Source: Nostoc mirabile CHAB5784 (GTDB taxonomy: Bacteria > Cyanobacteriota > Cyanobacteriia > Cyanobacteriales > Nostocaceae). Taken from it: a stretch of 64,000 nucleotides of DNA. The stretch covers positions 1 through 64,000 of the forward strand of contig NZ_JAIVFS010000027.1 in the NCBI RefSeq assembly GCF_020829645.1, given 5' to 3'. Shown piece by piece: positions 52,403 to 61,932 of the stretch. The position numbers and the translations under genes were made by a program. Position 1 is the first letter of the stretch; each line of letters starts with the position of its first letter. The notes beneath the pieces were generated by a model. The model had not been told where the DNA came from. It was given only the letters and a program-made list of their open reading frames with translations, and searched no databases.

Positions 52403-52687
52403 TGCTGAATATAAGAGATAGCTATAGCTCACCACTGATTACTTGTAAATTTTTATCCCAAAAGTGTAACAAAAAGCTGAATTTCCAGTTGTTCTGATAA
52501 AAATTTTTCAGCGATAAAGTATTTAGTTGTTCAAGTAAAATAGCACCATCAAAAGGTGGTTTTGATCCCAAAATCTATGTTTGCTGACTTTTGTATATAA
52601 TTTTCTTGACCGAGGAACTTCTAACCTGCTGAAAAATATCGGTTGCTCCCATCTTATTATCAAGAACATGAATCTACCAATCAATTC
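52403..52687. other. Intergenic region before the PD-(D/E)XK-type gene
   Basis: No gene or repeat family recognised; AT-rich, weak ribosome-site sequence (AACATGAATC) near the start of the next gene. Confidence 0.4.
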
Positions 52688-53665
52688 ATGAGCGAGGAAC
52701 GAGAAAGAGCCGATAATGATTCCCCCTGGAAAGAAATCCTAGAAGCTTACTTCCCACAAGCAATGCAATTTTTCTTTCCGCAAACAGCAGCACTAATTAA
52801 TTGGGAACGTCCCCACGAGTTTCTTGATAAGGAATTTCAACAAATAGTTCGGGAAGCAGAACTTGGCAGAAGATATGCAGATAAATTGGTCAAAGTCTGG
52901 CAAATTCAAGGAGAGGAAATTTGGCTGTTGATTCATGTTGAAATTCAGGCAAAATCGGAAGATAATTTTGCTCAAAGGATGTTTTCCTACAACCTGCGAA
53001 TTTTTGACAAATTTGCTAAACCAGCCATTAGCCTAGCAATTTTATGCGATGCTGACTTGACTTGGAGACCAAATCAATACAGTTATAATTATCCCGATTG
53101 TGGTCTGCATTTTAGATTTGGAACCGTCAAACTGCTCGATTATCAAAATCGATGGACAGAGTTAGAAAAGAGCGATAATCCCTTTGCGACGGTAGTAATG
53201 GCACATTTGAAAACCCAGCAAACTACTAAACAGTTGGGAGAAAGGAAAACGTGGAAATTTAGTTTAATTCGGCGATTGTATGAACAAGGGCTGCAAGAAA
53301 GGGATATTCGTAATCTCTATCGTTTTATCGATTGGGTTATGATTTTACCAAAAGGATTAGAAGCAGAATTTTGGCAGGAGTTTAAACAATTCGAGCAGGA
53401 GCGTACTATGAGTTACATTACCACAGGCGAGCGCATTGGCTACGAGCGAGGGAAGGAGGAAGGACAACAGGAACAAGCACAAACACTTGTACTCCGACAG
53501 CTACAAAAACGGGTAGGAGAGTTACCACAACAGGTTCGAGAACAGATTCAGGGTCTTTCTCTAGAACAATTGGAAGCACTGGGTGAGGCTTTGTTAGATT
53601 TTAGTGCGATCGCTGATTTGCTCAACTGGTTACAAACTCATCAAACAGTTAGTGCTGAGTCCTGA
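52688..53665 (+). CDS. Rpn/YhgA-like PD-(D/E)XK nuclease family protein with DUF4351 tail
   Basis: About 325 residues from ATG 52688 (MSEERERADNDSPWKEILE); an earlier in-frame ATG at 52643 is unconserved. The fold is suggested by FLDKEFQQIVREAELGRRYADKLVKVW ... EEIWLLIHVEIQAKSEDNFAQRMFSYNLRIFDKF, where H-V-E-I-Q is the E-x-Q/K part of the presumed nuclease site. The C-terminal helical end TLVLRQLQKRVGELPQQVREQIQGLSLEQLEALGEALLDF is the DUF4351 motif. Such proteins are abundant in cyanobacteria and are linked to recombination or mobile DNA; function not proved. Confidence 0.8.
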   Translation: MSEERERADNDSPWKEILEAYFPQAMQFFFPQTAALINWERPHEFLDKEFQQIVREAELGRRYADKLVKVWQIQGEEIWLLIHVEIQAKSEDNFAQRMFSYNLRIFDKFAKPAISLAILCDADLTWRPNQYSYNYPDCGLHFRFGTVKLLDYQNRWTELEKSDNPFATVVMAHLKTQQTTKQLGERKTWKFSLIRRLYEQGLQERDIRNLYRFIDWVMILPKGLEAEFWQEFKQFEQERTMSYITTGERIGYERGKEEGQQEQAQTLVLRQLQKRVGELPQQVREQIQGLSLEQLEALGEALLDFSAIADLLNWLQTHQTVSAES

Positions 53666-53753
53666 GAATTAGAGGTCAAACCTGCCTCTTACAGAGCAGT
53701 CAAAGTTACTCTATCTAACTTCACTTATCGCTCACTACTTATAAATTTTAAAG

Positions 53754-53827
53754 TGGCTCAGGTCGGAGTTGAACCAACGACCCCAGGCTTATGAGTCCCG
53801 TGCTCTAACCAACTGAGCTACTGAGCC
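53754..53827 (-). tRNA. tRNA-Met (anticodon CAT)
   Basis: On the minus strand: acceptor GGCTCAG/CTGAGCC, D arm GCTC...GAGC, anticodon loop CTCATAA (CAT), T arm GTTGG-TTCAACT-CCGAC. The anticodon stem has one A-G mismatch next to the loop and a G-T pair. Probably the elongator Met; a tRNA-Ile2 with lysidine cannot be excluded from anticodon alone. No encoded CCA. Confidence 0.9.
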
Positions 53828-53935
53828 ATATCTTTCCAAATCATTAACTAATATAGCATACAAATTTGCTTAAGACTAGCCCCTTTTGCAATTTTATTAC
53901 AGTTTTCATCCCTGTTAAGGTGATAAAAAGCAAAA

Positions 53936-53955
53936 GAGGGAGGTTAAACTCCCTC
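53936..53955 (-). terminator. Rho-independent terminator of the M23 peptidase gene
   Basis: GAGGGA / TCCCTC stem with a TTAAA-containing loop, about 40 bases past the stop and followed on the minus strand by TTTTGCTTTTTA. Confidence 0.75.
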
Positions 53956-53994
53956 AATTAACAAGGTAATAACTTAGTTACAGACAGCCAAGAT

Positions 53995-56361
53995 TTACAG
54001 GCGATCCGGTAACATAGCTATTGGGTTAACAGCACCCTTGCCTGATGGATGGATTTCAAAGTGGGTGTGTGGCCCAGTACTGTGACCAGTACTACCCATT
54101 AAAGCAATTGTTTCTCCTTGATTCACCTGCTGACCAGGTTGCACCAGAATCTTGCTGTTATGAGCATAGCGAGTCGTGCTGCCATCAGGATGGCGGATTT
54201 CCACAAGGTTGCCGTAGCCACCATTGTTCCAGCCTGCTTTTTCTATTGTCCCCTCAGCTGAGGCGACAACTGGCGTGCCAGTGGAGTTAGCAACGTCAAT
54301 TCCTTTGTGCATTCTACCCCAGCGCCAGCCATAGCCAGAAGTGAGAGTACCTTTCGCCGGCCATGTGTAAGCTATGGTTGAGGAAGATGGAGGAGGTGTA
54401 AGTTCGTCAATGGGTCTGGGCAAATATTGATCCACTGCTGCCAAAGGCGGTACTATCTGTGGAGAAACTCTAGTTCCCCGCATCTTTCCTAAGGAGTCAG
54501 AGGCATTTACTTTTCCAGGAGGCGTTGCGACCTTTGTAGCAGATGGAGTGCGGGGGGGAGTCCACTGACTAGCAGAACCTAGATTAGGCAAGAACTCTGG
54601 GTTTACTGCCTCGCTAGGGCGTACAGTAGTACGGAATTGGGTCTTAATTGGTTGAGCAGTATAATTAGACTGAATCGGTGTAGGAACTGGAATTTGGATC
54701 GCTACACTATTCGGTCGAGCGGCAGAGTTAGGTGCAGTGAAATTATTGGGAGTAGAAATAGGAGTGAGCATCGCAGCATTATTTGTTTCGGTAGCTGCTG
54801 CTGACACAACTAAGTTTCCAGACTGTTGAGCGCGATATTTCTGCTGTAATCTCTGGATTTCCGCTTGTAAGCCCCGCAAACGGTCATTCTTGTTATTGTT
54901 TACCCTTGCTACCCTATTTCCTGGTGTTTTAGGCTGTTGGATTTCGGCAAAAGCTGTTGGCATTGGAATGTCACCACCGACGCCAGAAGAACTAGCTGTG
55001 GGGGGGGCTGTTTCTAAGTCGGTCGCACTATTTGCCTGAATCTGAACAGTTACCGGTGTAGGGACGGTAATGTTACTGTTGTCGGCAATAGTTGGTGATT
55101 GTGAACTAGGTAGATATGAGTTGGCACTACCAATATTTATAGGGGAGTTGGCTACTTTTGGAGTTTTGCTGGACTCTACAAAAGTAGTACTCGCTACAGT
55201 GGGGTTACTTGCTACAGTTGCCTCAATTTGAACAGCAGGAATAATTAGTTGTTGACTAATTTTCAGTTCATTTGGATTATTGAGGTTATTTGCCTTGACT
55301 AGTTCTGATACGGAAGTGTTATACCTGCTGGCGATCGCTGCTAGTGTATCTCCAGGCTTAACTTCGTATGCTGTTCGAGTCGAGGACGCAATAACTGTTG
55401 GTTTAGCTGGTGTTAGTGCAGTTGTCTGTGTCTTCTGTTTTAACTTCGATATCAACTTCGCTTTGCTTGCATCGTCAGAAGTGTCCGACTGGGCTAATAC
55501 AGTCTTCTCAACTACAGTCGTCGGCGCAGCCAACCCCATATCAGCTTGTGATAAATCTTTAGTCTCGCCAGACCGCAACTGTGCCAGACTATTTCTTAAA
55601 CGGTTCGATTTTTCTTGTAAGCGATTCAGTGCGAACTCTTGTTGCGCCTTAAGTTGTGCATTTATTTCATTGTTGGCTGCGGTTGACGTTGCCACTGTTT
55701 GTGGCTGGGCAGTTAGTGATGCATTTCCAATACCAACACTATCAGCACTAGACTCAGACAGATTATTGACTGTTGGGAAACTAGTTTCAGCTAAGGTATT
55801 GTTTAATCCCTGTGCCACTTGGGGCTTCAGGTAGGTGGAATTTTTATAACCTGCTGTTCCTTGAGAAAATCTTTCTGATGCAGGAACTTGCAAAGACATT
55901 CCATTTGCCGCGACTTGCCATTTAGCTTCAAGCCCAGGCACTTGTGAGACTGCCGTTGGTTCCACGATAACAGGATTTTCCGGCACGCTCGCTGATGAGA
56001 CTGCTTGGGACTCCAGCTTTGTGGAGGCGAATTTCACCTCAGTGTCAGCAACAGCAGGAATCGTTGAAGTTGCCTTTTGGCTACCTACAGGCACTGCTGC
56101 TTGGGCTTGATCGCTTTGTCGAGTCACCAAAAGGCTGGTTGCTCCCATAGAGATTGCCAAGCCAATCATGGCGGCTTTTGTCCGCACCCGGCGGTTAACT
56201 TTTGGATTTATCACATTTAGCAGTTCTACCGGGGCATCATCGCTGTTGGGGTTATTGTTCAACACAGCTTTTACTCTCTTTTTTAATGCTCGTTTCAAAG
56301 ACGACCTCCTATGATCACTAGCGCTTAACTGACCTCGATTTTTCAGTTGGATACTAGTCAA
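53995..56361 (-). CDS. LysM and M23 (LytM) peptidoglycan metallopeptidase
   Basis: 788 residues. Basic N-terminus followed by a hydrophobic segment at about 62-80 (AAMIGLAISMGATSLLV) that anchors or exports it. A long Ser/Thr/Ala/Gln/Pro-rich region contains one LysM domain at about 330-375 (YEVKPGDTLAAIASRYNTSVSELVKANNL). The C-terminal M23 domain has the zinc ligands H and D in GRMHKGIDVANSTG, the GTIEKAGWNNGGYGNLVEI core and HTHFEIHPSG; also the STGPHTHFE end motif. Hydrolyses cross-bridges in peptidoglycan, likely in division or cell-wall remodelling (septal nanopore type functions are known for related amidases but not shown here). A 730-base gene-free region lies upstream. Confidence 0.93.
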   Translation of the reverse strand: MTSIQLKNRGQLSASDHRRSSLKRALKKRVKAVLNNNPNSDDAPVELLNVINPKVNRRVRTKAAMIGLAISMGATSLLVTRQSDQAQAAVPVGSQKATSTIPAVADTEVKFASTKLESQAVSSASVPENPVIVEPTAVSQVPGLEAKWQVAANGMSLQVPASERFSQGTAGYKNSTYLKPQVAQGLNNTLAETSFPTVNNLSESSADSVGIGNASLTAQPQTVATSTAANNEINAQLKAQQEFALNRLQEKSNRLRNSLAQLRSGETKDLSQADMGLAAPTTVVEKTVLAQSDTSDDASKAKLISKLKQKTQTTALTPAKPTVIASSTRTAYEVKPGDTLAAIASRYNTSVSELVKANNLNNPNELKISQQLIIPAVQIEATVASNPTVASTTFVESSKTPKVANSPINIGSANSYLPSSQSPTIADNSNITVPTPVTVQIQANSATDLETAPPTASSSGVGGDIPMPTAFAEIQQPKTPGNRVARVNNNKNDRLRGLQAEIQRLQQKYRAQQSGNLVVSAAATETNNAAMLTPISTPNNFTAPNSAARPNSVAIQIPVPTPIQSNYTAQPIKTQFRTTVRPSEAVNPEFLPNLGSASQWTPPRTPSATKVATPPGKVNASDSLGKMRGTRVSPQIVPPLAAVDQYLPRPIDELTPPPSSSTIAYTWPAKGTLTSGYGWRWGRMHKGIDVANSTGTPVVASAEGTIEKAGWNNGGYGNLVEIRHPDGSTTRYAHNSKILVQPGQQVNQGETIALMGSTGHSTGPHTHFEIHPSGKGAVNPIAMLPDRL

Positions 56362-57090
56362 TGATTTAGATCACAACGAATGATAGATCAAGATCACATT
56401 CACCAGAGATGCTTACGCAAGATTAACCTGCTTCTCTGATTTAAACAAGTTCACACGCATTAGCAAAACTTAAATTTTGCTGTGTTTACTTGTCCGAACC
56501 ACTCCTCACACCACTTAGGACGTTTTACTTTTTACCATTGTCCGCGCTTGTCTTGCGTCAATCGCGGGGACTGGACAAACTATTTGCCAAGTCCATAGTC
56601 GCTGCCGAGAATTAAATTGCTGCGACTTCTGGAAAAGTGATGCCCCCCACTGTAGATATCTTCAAGATATTTCTACCCAATCAGTCTTCTCAACACGAGA
56701 CTTTACGTTGATTATTCCCTAAAAAACAACCGTATGATCTATCGGCTACTTTGGGGCTACTTTCTAGCGTTGCTGGAACTAAAATGGCCCAAATCTTCAA
56801 TATGACTGGGGTTTAGCCCTTTTGTTCCCCAATTTAGGATGTTTCAAATTCATCAAAATCTATCATTCAAATTTGGCAATATCCCAAGTTTTATATACAA
56901 ATTTCTTATAACAACCTTCCTCTCCTTGTAAGTATCTTCCACTACAATTTACTAAATAACCCAATTTTAGGTATCTTGTTTTACATATTATTGCAGTAAT
57001 AAAGAAAATTTTTGCTGCCAGAAATCGTTCATCTAATAGATATCTGGGAATATTATAAGTAAATATACTTATGGTAATCTAGGTAAACAG
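56362..57090. promoter_or_regulatory. Long upstream region of the M23 gene with structured leader
   Basis: No gene. Near 56542-56567 the strand pairs CCGCG with CGCGG, and at 56568-56594 GGACT with AGTCC plus CAAA with TTTG, making two adjoining hairpins on the strand that would be transcribed. I looked for the c-di-AMP (ydaO) motif that precedes some wall hydrolases and did not find its core. The remainder is AT-rich and probably contains the promoter of the opposing trmL gene's 3' neighbour side only. Confidence 0.4.
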
Positions 57091-57552
57091 CTATTGTAAA
57101 TAGCCTAACTGACGACGGGTTTCAAATAAGCTAATTGCTACACTGACTGACAGGTTCAAGCTGCGAACCCCCGGTTGGCTCATGGGAATATAGACAGTAG
57201 CATCACAATCTGACAGAATTGCTGGTGGTAAGCCGGTAGTTTCACTACCAAACAGCAACCAATCATCAGGTTGAAACTGAAAGCTGACATAATTACAATT
57301 TCCACCGACAGTAAAACCCAACCATCTGCCTCCACGCTCCTGATGTACGGTTTTAAAGGCTTCTAGCGATTCGTGATAGTGCAGCTTGACGTAAGACCAA
57401 TAATCTAAGCCAGCCCTTTTGAGGTAGCGATCGCTAATTTCAAACCCCAAAGGGCCCACTAAATGCAACTCTGTACCCGTAGCTGCACAAGTACGGGCAA
57501 TATTGCCTGTATTAGGAGGGATTTGCGGGTTAACTAAAACTACCTGAGGCAT
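57091..57552 (-). CDS. trmL: tRNA (cytidine(34)-2'-O)-methyltransferase TrmL
   Basis: 153 residues, the size of minimal SPOUT enzymes. Methylates the wobble ribose of tRNA-Leu isoacceptors using SAM. Seen are VVLVNPQIPPNTGNIARTCAATG, the central LFGSETTGLPPAIL and the knot-forming IPMSQPGVRSLNLSVSVAISLFE with the conserved Arg and Ser-Leu-Asn-Leu. Single gene. Confidence 0.95.
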   Translation of the reverse strand: MPQVVLVNPQIPPNTGNIARTCAATGTELHLVGPLGFEISDRYLKRAGLDYWSYVKLHYHESLEAFKTVHQERGGRWLGFTVGGNCNYVSFQFQPDDWLLFGSETTGLPPAILSDCDATVYIPMSQPGVRSLNLSVSVAISLFETRRQLGYLQ

Positions 57553-58091
57553 TGTCCGTATAATCTACGTATTGTATCAAACAATCTATTGTCCATGTAA
57601 AATCTACCAAAGGGTAGAGGGTATTCATAGGTTTTATTAATAATAATCAAGCATCCTCCATCGATTAGATTTTTAAAACGAAGCGTAAACCCTCCCAGAA
57701 CAATGCCTGAGAGGATGTTTGGCTAAAATCAGTAAATATTAAGTTTTATGTGGAAATAGAAAGGGCTTATGTCTTTTAGGGCTAGTAGTGTCTCCAAGAA
57801 AATCTACCATTTGTCTGAAGAGGGGAGTAGGGAGTGGGGAGTGGGGAGTGGGGGCAATACGGTTCGGATAAGGTTTTTTAATGACACGCCCTAGATCACA
57901 AAGACGCGATAAATCGCTGTCTTTACAATAATCAGTCCTTTGTCTTGACGGCGAATTATCGCGTCTCTTGCCTTAACCGAACCGTATTTGGAGTGAGGGG
58001 ATGAGGGGGATGAGGGGACAAGGGGATAAATAAAGTGTTTTCCCAATGCCCCATGCTCAATGCCCCATGCCCAAGCCCCAATGCGTCTTGG
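57553..58091. other. Repeat-rich intergenic region before gshA
   Basis: No gene. GGGAGTGGGGAGTGGGG heptamers precede the CAATAC-type element (57855-57989); GGGGATGAGGGGGATGAGGGG and CAATGCCCCATGCTCAATGCC arrays follow. The latter are short repeats also seen elsewhere (for example 30100). Confidence 0.6.
57855..57989. mobile_element. MITE-like element, CAATACGGTTCGG ends
   Basis: CAATACGGTTCGGATAAGG at the left, and CCTTAACCGAACCGTATTT at the right; 17 of 18 bases are complementary between the ends. They share CAATACG-TT-GG-TAAG with the element at 48232. GGAGTG[GA]GGG flanks it on both sides, but the surrounding heptamers make the duplication uncertain. Confidence 0.8.
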
Positions 58092-59231
58092 TTAAGCCAG
58101 GAGGGACGAACATAATTTGTCTTCGAGTTCGATTTCGCGTTCTTGGGTGACGACAATAGCCTGGGTGATGACGCGGTGGCTGTCAAAACCGACTGCGTGT
58201 AATTGCAACCACTGTTGAGCTTCATTACCTTCGCGGAGGATTTTGTGCAAAGGGGAAAGGAAACAACTAAAGCCTTGTTGTTTAGCGATCGCCCAAACAT
58301 CCTGGTACATTTCAGAAATCCAATCTCTGGCTAGGATACTTCTGCCATCTTGCCAATGCCTCAAATGAGCATCGAGACTACCAGCAGCAGCAGCAGCTTC
58401 GTTGTCAGCAGTCAGGGTGACGAGTTCTTCGCCAGAGAAGGTACTTTGAGTTAACGGATCAATGCTGGGATTTTCGATTATTTGCAACAAACGCGCTTCT
58501 AATAAGGCAGTAATGGCTAGCAAGGCAATAGGATCTGTGACTAAATCGCAAATTCGCAATTCTAGGCGATTTAGGTCATAAGGACGGCGATCGCCATTTG
58601 GTCGCACTGATGCCCACAAATGCCGCACGTTTTGCATGGTTCCGGCAACGAGTTGATCTTCCACCCACTGGATATGATCGGCGTGGCTGGCAAATAACGG
58701 TACATGGCTAGGCGTTTGCGGAAATACGCCCCAGCGGGTGGAGTGATAGCCAGTAGCTTTGCCATCTAGGAAGGGGGATGAGGCGCTGAGGGCGAGAAAT
58801 AGAGGTGCTTCCATACGGATCACCCGACACACCCGCATTAATACTTCTGGGTCGCTGATGCCTACATTGATGTGTACGCTGGCGGTGACTACTTTTGTCC
58901 CGTAGGTGTTCTCAATGTAGTCATGATAAGGGTTTGCTGGATCGGAACGGAGAAAGCGATCGCTCCCACCCAAAGATAAAGTACTCCCCGGTATCAAGGT
59001 ATAATCGCCCAAACGATTGAGGTAGTTTCGCAACACCCGCCTCGGACGCAGCAAGGCACACAATAAATTTTCGTAATTATGGGATGGTTCGGTTATATAT
59101 TCCACGTTGCGGCTATCTGGCTCCCGCATAAATCCATCCAAATCCGCAACAATTTTGTCGGAGAGACCGACGATTTCACCTTGAGGTGTGCCAGTGTACA
59201 TCTCAATCTCAAAGCCTTTTAATAAAACCAC
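58092..59231 (-). CDS. gshA: Glutamate-cysteine ligase, cyanobacterial type
   Basis: 379 residues. Joins glutamate and cysteine in the first step of glutathione synthesis. Start MVLLKGFEIEMYTGTPQGEIVGLSDKIVADLDGFMREPDSRNVEYITEPS fits the cyanobacterial/proteobacterial-type ligases. Further conserved pieces are RRVLRNYLNRLGDYTLIPGSTL, VHINVGISDPEVL and RRPYDLNRLELRICDLVTDPIALL. Cytoplasmic. Single gene with a repeat-rich 3' side. Confidence 0.92.
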   Translation of the reverse strand: MVLLKGFEIEMYTGTPQGEIVGLSDKIVADLDGFMREPDSRNVEYITEPSHNYENLLCALLRPRRVLRNYLNRLGDYTLIPGSTLSLGGSDRFLRSDPANPYHDYIENTYGTKVVTASVHINVGISDPEVLMRVCRVIRMEAPLFLALSASSPFLDGKATGYHSTRWGVFPQTPSHVPLFASHADHIQWVEDQLVAGTMQNVRHLWASVRPNGDRRPYDLNRLELRICDLVTDPIALLAITALLEARLLQIIENPSIDPLTQSTFSGEELVTLTADNEAAAAAGSLDAHLRHWQDGRSILARDWISEMYQDVWAIAKQQGFSCFLSPLHKILREGNEAQQWLQLHAVGFDSHRVITQAIVVTQEREIELEDKLCSSLLA

Positions 59232-59514
59232 CTTGTTCTCCTCGGCTCTCTCTGCCTATAAATTGTATCGAATAAGACGAATCTCTGGATCTATCTTTAA
59301 GTCAATCAAAGGTTAAGAATCATTTTGTTGATAATTCATCCCAAATCAGGACGACGGATTTATTGGCTGTCTTTCGGAGAATTATTACTACTGAAGTATG
59401 AAAATATACTAATTAAATTTACGCACTGTATAATTCGGCATCATGCATGTTCAGAAATTTGGTTACTTCAAACAGTTAATTGAAACCGAAAAGTCTCATA
59501 CTATGTTTGTTTTT

Positions 59515-61362
59515 TTAGGTATATTGCGAAATAAAATTATCAGGTGAATCACTCTTTTGGGCAATATTGAGGCGTATAAACTGCGCCCAGACTTCATCAC
59601 TAAGTAAGTTTAAAGCAGTTTTGGAATTATTAATTGCGATCGCGCCCATAACTTTCCGCCATCCCTGTTGCAATTGCTCAATAAAAGCTTCTTCAATAGA
59701 AACTTGACTCAGCAACGAAAGTGCAGTTTTAAAAGTTGCTGAATCACCTGATAAATTTTTCGATTTTAATCCCTGTAGTGCTACATTCAACCATACAGCC
59801 AGAAGTTCAAACCAATTATTTTTTTGTATCTCTTTGAGTGCAATATCTTCCATACCTAGCGCACCCCACACACATAAAGACTCTATAGCAAGTTTATAAT
59901 CACGGTTTTCTAGAGCATTTTGCCATAATTTTTGAGCATGATTTTGGAAGCGATTAGCAAGAAATTGATAAGCTTCCTGGACTTGATGTGGAATTGTAAC
60001 TTTATAAACTGACTCACCTCGTGGTAGGTAATCGCCGCGATAGGATAACCAGTTATGAGATCCGCAAAGATGAATTTCTTTATCAACTATTACTTCTTTA
60101 ACATGGGAATCTCCCAACCAAAAAACCTGTACAGATGGTAAACCATCAGGTGTTTTGATCGCTCGAAGTTTTTTCTCTAGTTCTGGTGGAATTAGTTTAT
60201 CTTCATCTTCTTGTCGCCGCGCAATTCCATGTCCAATTAAAATCCAAACTCCGCGATTAGCTAATTTCTGTAACAAAGTTAGAAATTTTTCATTGACAAC
60301 TGCCTGATTCACCCAAGGAGAATAAATTAGAATCTGACTTTTAGCCGAATTTAAAACTTCTGAAAAAGCTAGGCTAATTTGTGCATCGCGTAACTGTACG
60401 GCTTCACCTAACGCTTTATAGTTATCTCCCTCATCAGTGGCTTTTGTGGCAGCCTCTAGCGCCTTTTGGCGAATCTTTTCGAGCCTAGCTTCTATTTCAG
60501 TATTTTTCTGCTTGAGAATGGCTTCACGTTGAAAATTGATGGTTTCGGTTGACAATTTGCATAATGCTTGCAAAGATATTTTACCTTCAGTATGTAGCAG
60601 TTCTAACCAATTTGATGCTGACTCTAAAATTTGCTTTCCATTTCTTATTTGAATGGTCAATTTCTCTTCAAGAGCATCAAATATAACGAAAAGCGATATC
60701 TTTCTCCAAATTTTTTGAGTTGAAGCTAGTACCCTACAGGAAGTGACGATTTTTCCCTCTTCTGGTACATGAAGTGCTAAACCTGAAGCTTGAATACTTT
60801 TTTGGATTTCCTCAAGCGGTAAGGAAGAGATATCAGCAATTGTATGATCAAGAGTGATAAAGTCTGCCAAGTCAGGCAAAGTTATCGTTGTCTCATTTAA
60901 GGATTCAGATTGAAAGGTTATCTTGTCGCTTAAAGGGTCTGTAATAGCATAAATTTGTATAGGATATGGCGGCTGTGGTACAGACCCTTTTTCATAAAAT
61001 GAGCGACCTTCAGGAGTAACTGTTAGTGGCGATGTTGGTGATAGAGTTTGTAATGAACGAAGAGTTGTAGTAGTAGTTTTAATAAATACAGAATCAAGCC
61101 CAAGTACAGAGGCTAATTCATCTTCTGTTGGCGGAGGTTGAAATTCAATAGCGGCGCGGATAATAAATTCTTCAAGTACGTTAAACTGGCGGGGTTCCTT
61201 GATATTTACTTCTACCTGAGTTTGACGCAAACTATAACGGAATTCACGCGCTGCTAAAACTGATAGACTAGGACTTTGCGCTTCTATTTCGTCTACCAAT
61301 TTTTTGAGATTGTCATCAATCGGTTTAGCAGAAGAGGCGATAAATATCAACGAAACCTCCAT
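59515..61362 (-). CDS. Phospholipase-D-like domain protein, partner of SF1 helicase (Mokosh MkoB-like)
   Basis: 615 residues. The N-terminal third has a winged-helix-like part (about 60-130, EEFIIRAAIEFQPPPTEDELASVLGL), the middle a Lys/Glu-rich coiled segment (QKNTEIEARLEKIRQKALEAATKA, about 288-312), then a PLD-like fold: SQILIYSPWVNQAVVNEKFL, GVWILIGHGIARR and an HKD motif DSHVKEVIVDKEIHLCGSHNW (H-x-K-x4-D, about 418-425). One HKD only, so a dimer would be needed. The C-terminal part is helical. ATG 61362 lies in sequence that also encodes the last residues of an old copy of the upstream helicase, so the two genes once overlapped. Confidence 0.8.
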   Translation of the reverse strand: MEVSLIFIASSAKPIDDNLKKLVDEIEAQSPSLSVLAAREFRYSLRQTQVEVNIKEPRQFNVLEEFIIRAAIEFQPPPTEDELASVLGLDSVFIKTTTTTLRSLQTLSPTSPLTVTPEGRSFYEKGSVPQPPYPIQIYAITDPLSDKITFQSESLNETTITLPDLADFITLDHTIADISSLPLEEIQKSIQASGLALHVPEEGKIVTSCRVLASTQKIWRKISLFVIFDALEEKLTIQIRNGKQILESASNWLELLHTEGKISLQALCKLSTETINFQREAILKQKNTEIEARLEKIRQKALEAATKATDEGDNYKALGEAVQLRDAQISLAFSEVLNSAKSQILIYSPWVNQAVVNEKFLTLLQKLANRGVWILIGHGIARRQEDEDKLIPPELEKKLRAIKTPDGLPSVQVFWLGDSHVKEVIVDKEIHLCGSHNWLSYRGDYLPRGESVYKVTIPHQVQEAYQFLANRFQNHAQKLWQNALENRDYKLAIESLCVWGALGMEDIALKEIQKNNWFELLAVWLNVALQGLKSKNLSGDSATFKTALSLLSQVSIEEAFIEQLQQGWRKVMGAIAINNSKTALNLLSDEVWAQFIRLNIAQKSDSPDNFISQYT

Positions 61363-61435
61363 GTAGACGCACGATTTGAATGTAGTTCTGTATTTGTGCT
61401 GTTAATCTCTTGAAAAACTTCCTCTAATGTTTATG

Positions 61436-61783
61436 TTAGTGCGGCTTTTGATGGGCCTCTTCTTGAGATATTATTGAGTTTTGCCACTTTTCAGCACGAC
61501 TTCCAAATCCTGTTATGTCATGCTCTTGAGTTGCAATAGTTGCAGCCTCAATATTTGACCACGGAAAGAAGAAATCGTATCCTGAAGCTATTCCTATAGC
61601 CCAGTCAATATGAGTTATTCGGATACCATGCTCATCAACAGCTTGTATTTCTCCGACATAGCTAGCTAAGGGTGCTATCCCTTTTTTGATGGTCAACGCA
61701 ACCCAAAAACCTGGTGCTAAAGTTCTATTGTGGTAATCTTGTTTTGGTATGTTTTTTTCTGGCTTTTCAAAACCTTTAGTCAT
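61436..61783 (-). CDS. Small hypothetical protein between PLD and Uma2 genes
   Basis: About 115 residues from ATG 61783 (MTKGFEKPEKNIPKQDYHN), preferred to the 61816 start because AAGGAG stands 7 bases before it. Beta-rich core APGFWVALTIKKGIAPLASYVGEIQAVDEHGIRITHIDWAIGIASGYDFFFPWSNIEAATIAT, possibly an SH3- or Sm-like barrel; polar tail ending AHQKPH. No family recognised. Inserted, with the Uma2 gene, between helicase and PLD genes. Confidence 0.65.
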   Translation of the reverse strand: MTKGFEKPEKNIPKQDYHNRTLAPGFWVALTIKKGIAPLASYVGEIQAVDEHGIRITHIDWAIGIASGYDFFFPWSNIEAATIATQEHDITGFGSRAEKWQNSIISQEEAHQKPH

Positions 61784-61859
61784 TTTTAACTCCTTTTTAT
61801 AGTTCCTCAAAAGCAAAATTTTACGACAAAAAGTGTCGGCTTTTAAAATCGTTAATTTG

Positions 61860-61925
61860 CTCAGTATTTCGCCTCAATTTCATTCCCCAAATTTTTGAGA
61901 TTGTCATCAATTGGTTTAGCAGAAA
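61860..61925 (-). pseudogene. Scrap of the PLD gene's 5' end
   Basis: On the minus strand this reads AISAKPIDDNLKNLGNEIEAKY, a close copy of IASSAKPIDDNLKKLVDEIEAQ at the start of the PLD gene (61275-61350), then stops. It is debris from the duplication that placed the small gene and Uma2 gene between the original partners. Confidence 0.85.
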
Positions 61926-61932
61926 TCGCCAG

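Noticed and set aside
53754-53827. Initiator tRNA-Met
   Set aside because: The first base pair is G-C and the anticodon stem lacks the three consecutive G-C pairs of initiators.
55280-55834. 184-codon plus-strand frame opposite the M23 gene
   Set aside because: Shadow of the Ala/Ser/Thr-rich coding sequence on the other strand; the minus frame has clear LysM and M23 motifs.
56362-56700. c-di-AMP (ydaO-type) riboswitch upstream of the wall peptidase
   Set aside because: The conserved core sequences of that motif could not be located on the transcribed strand; only unspecific hairpins were found.
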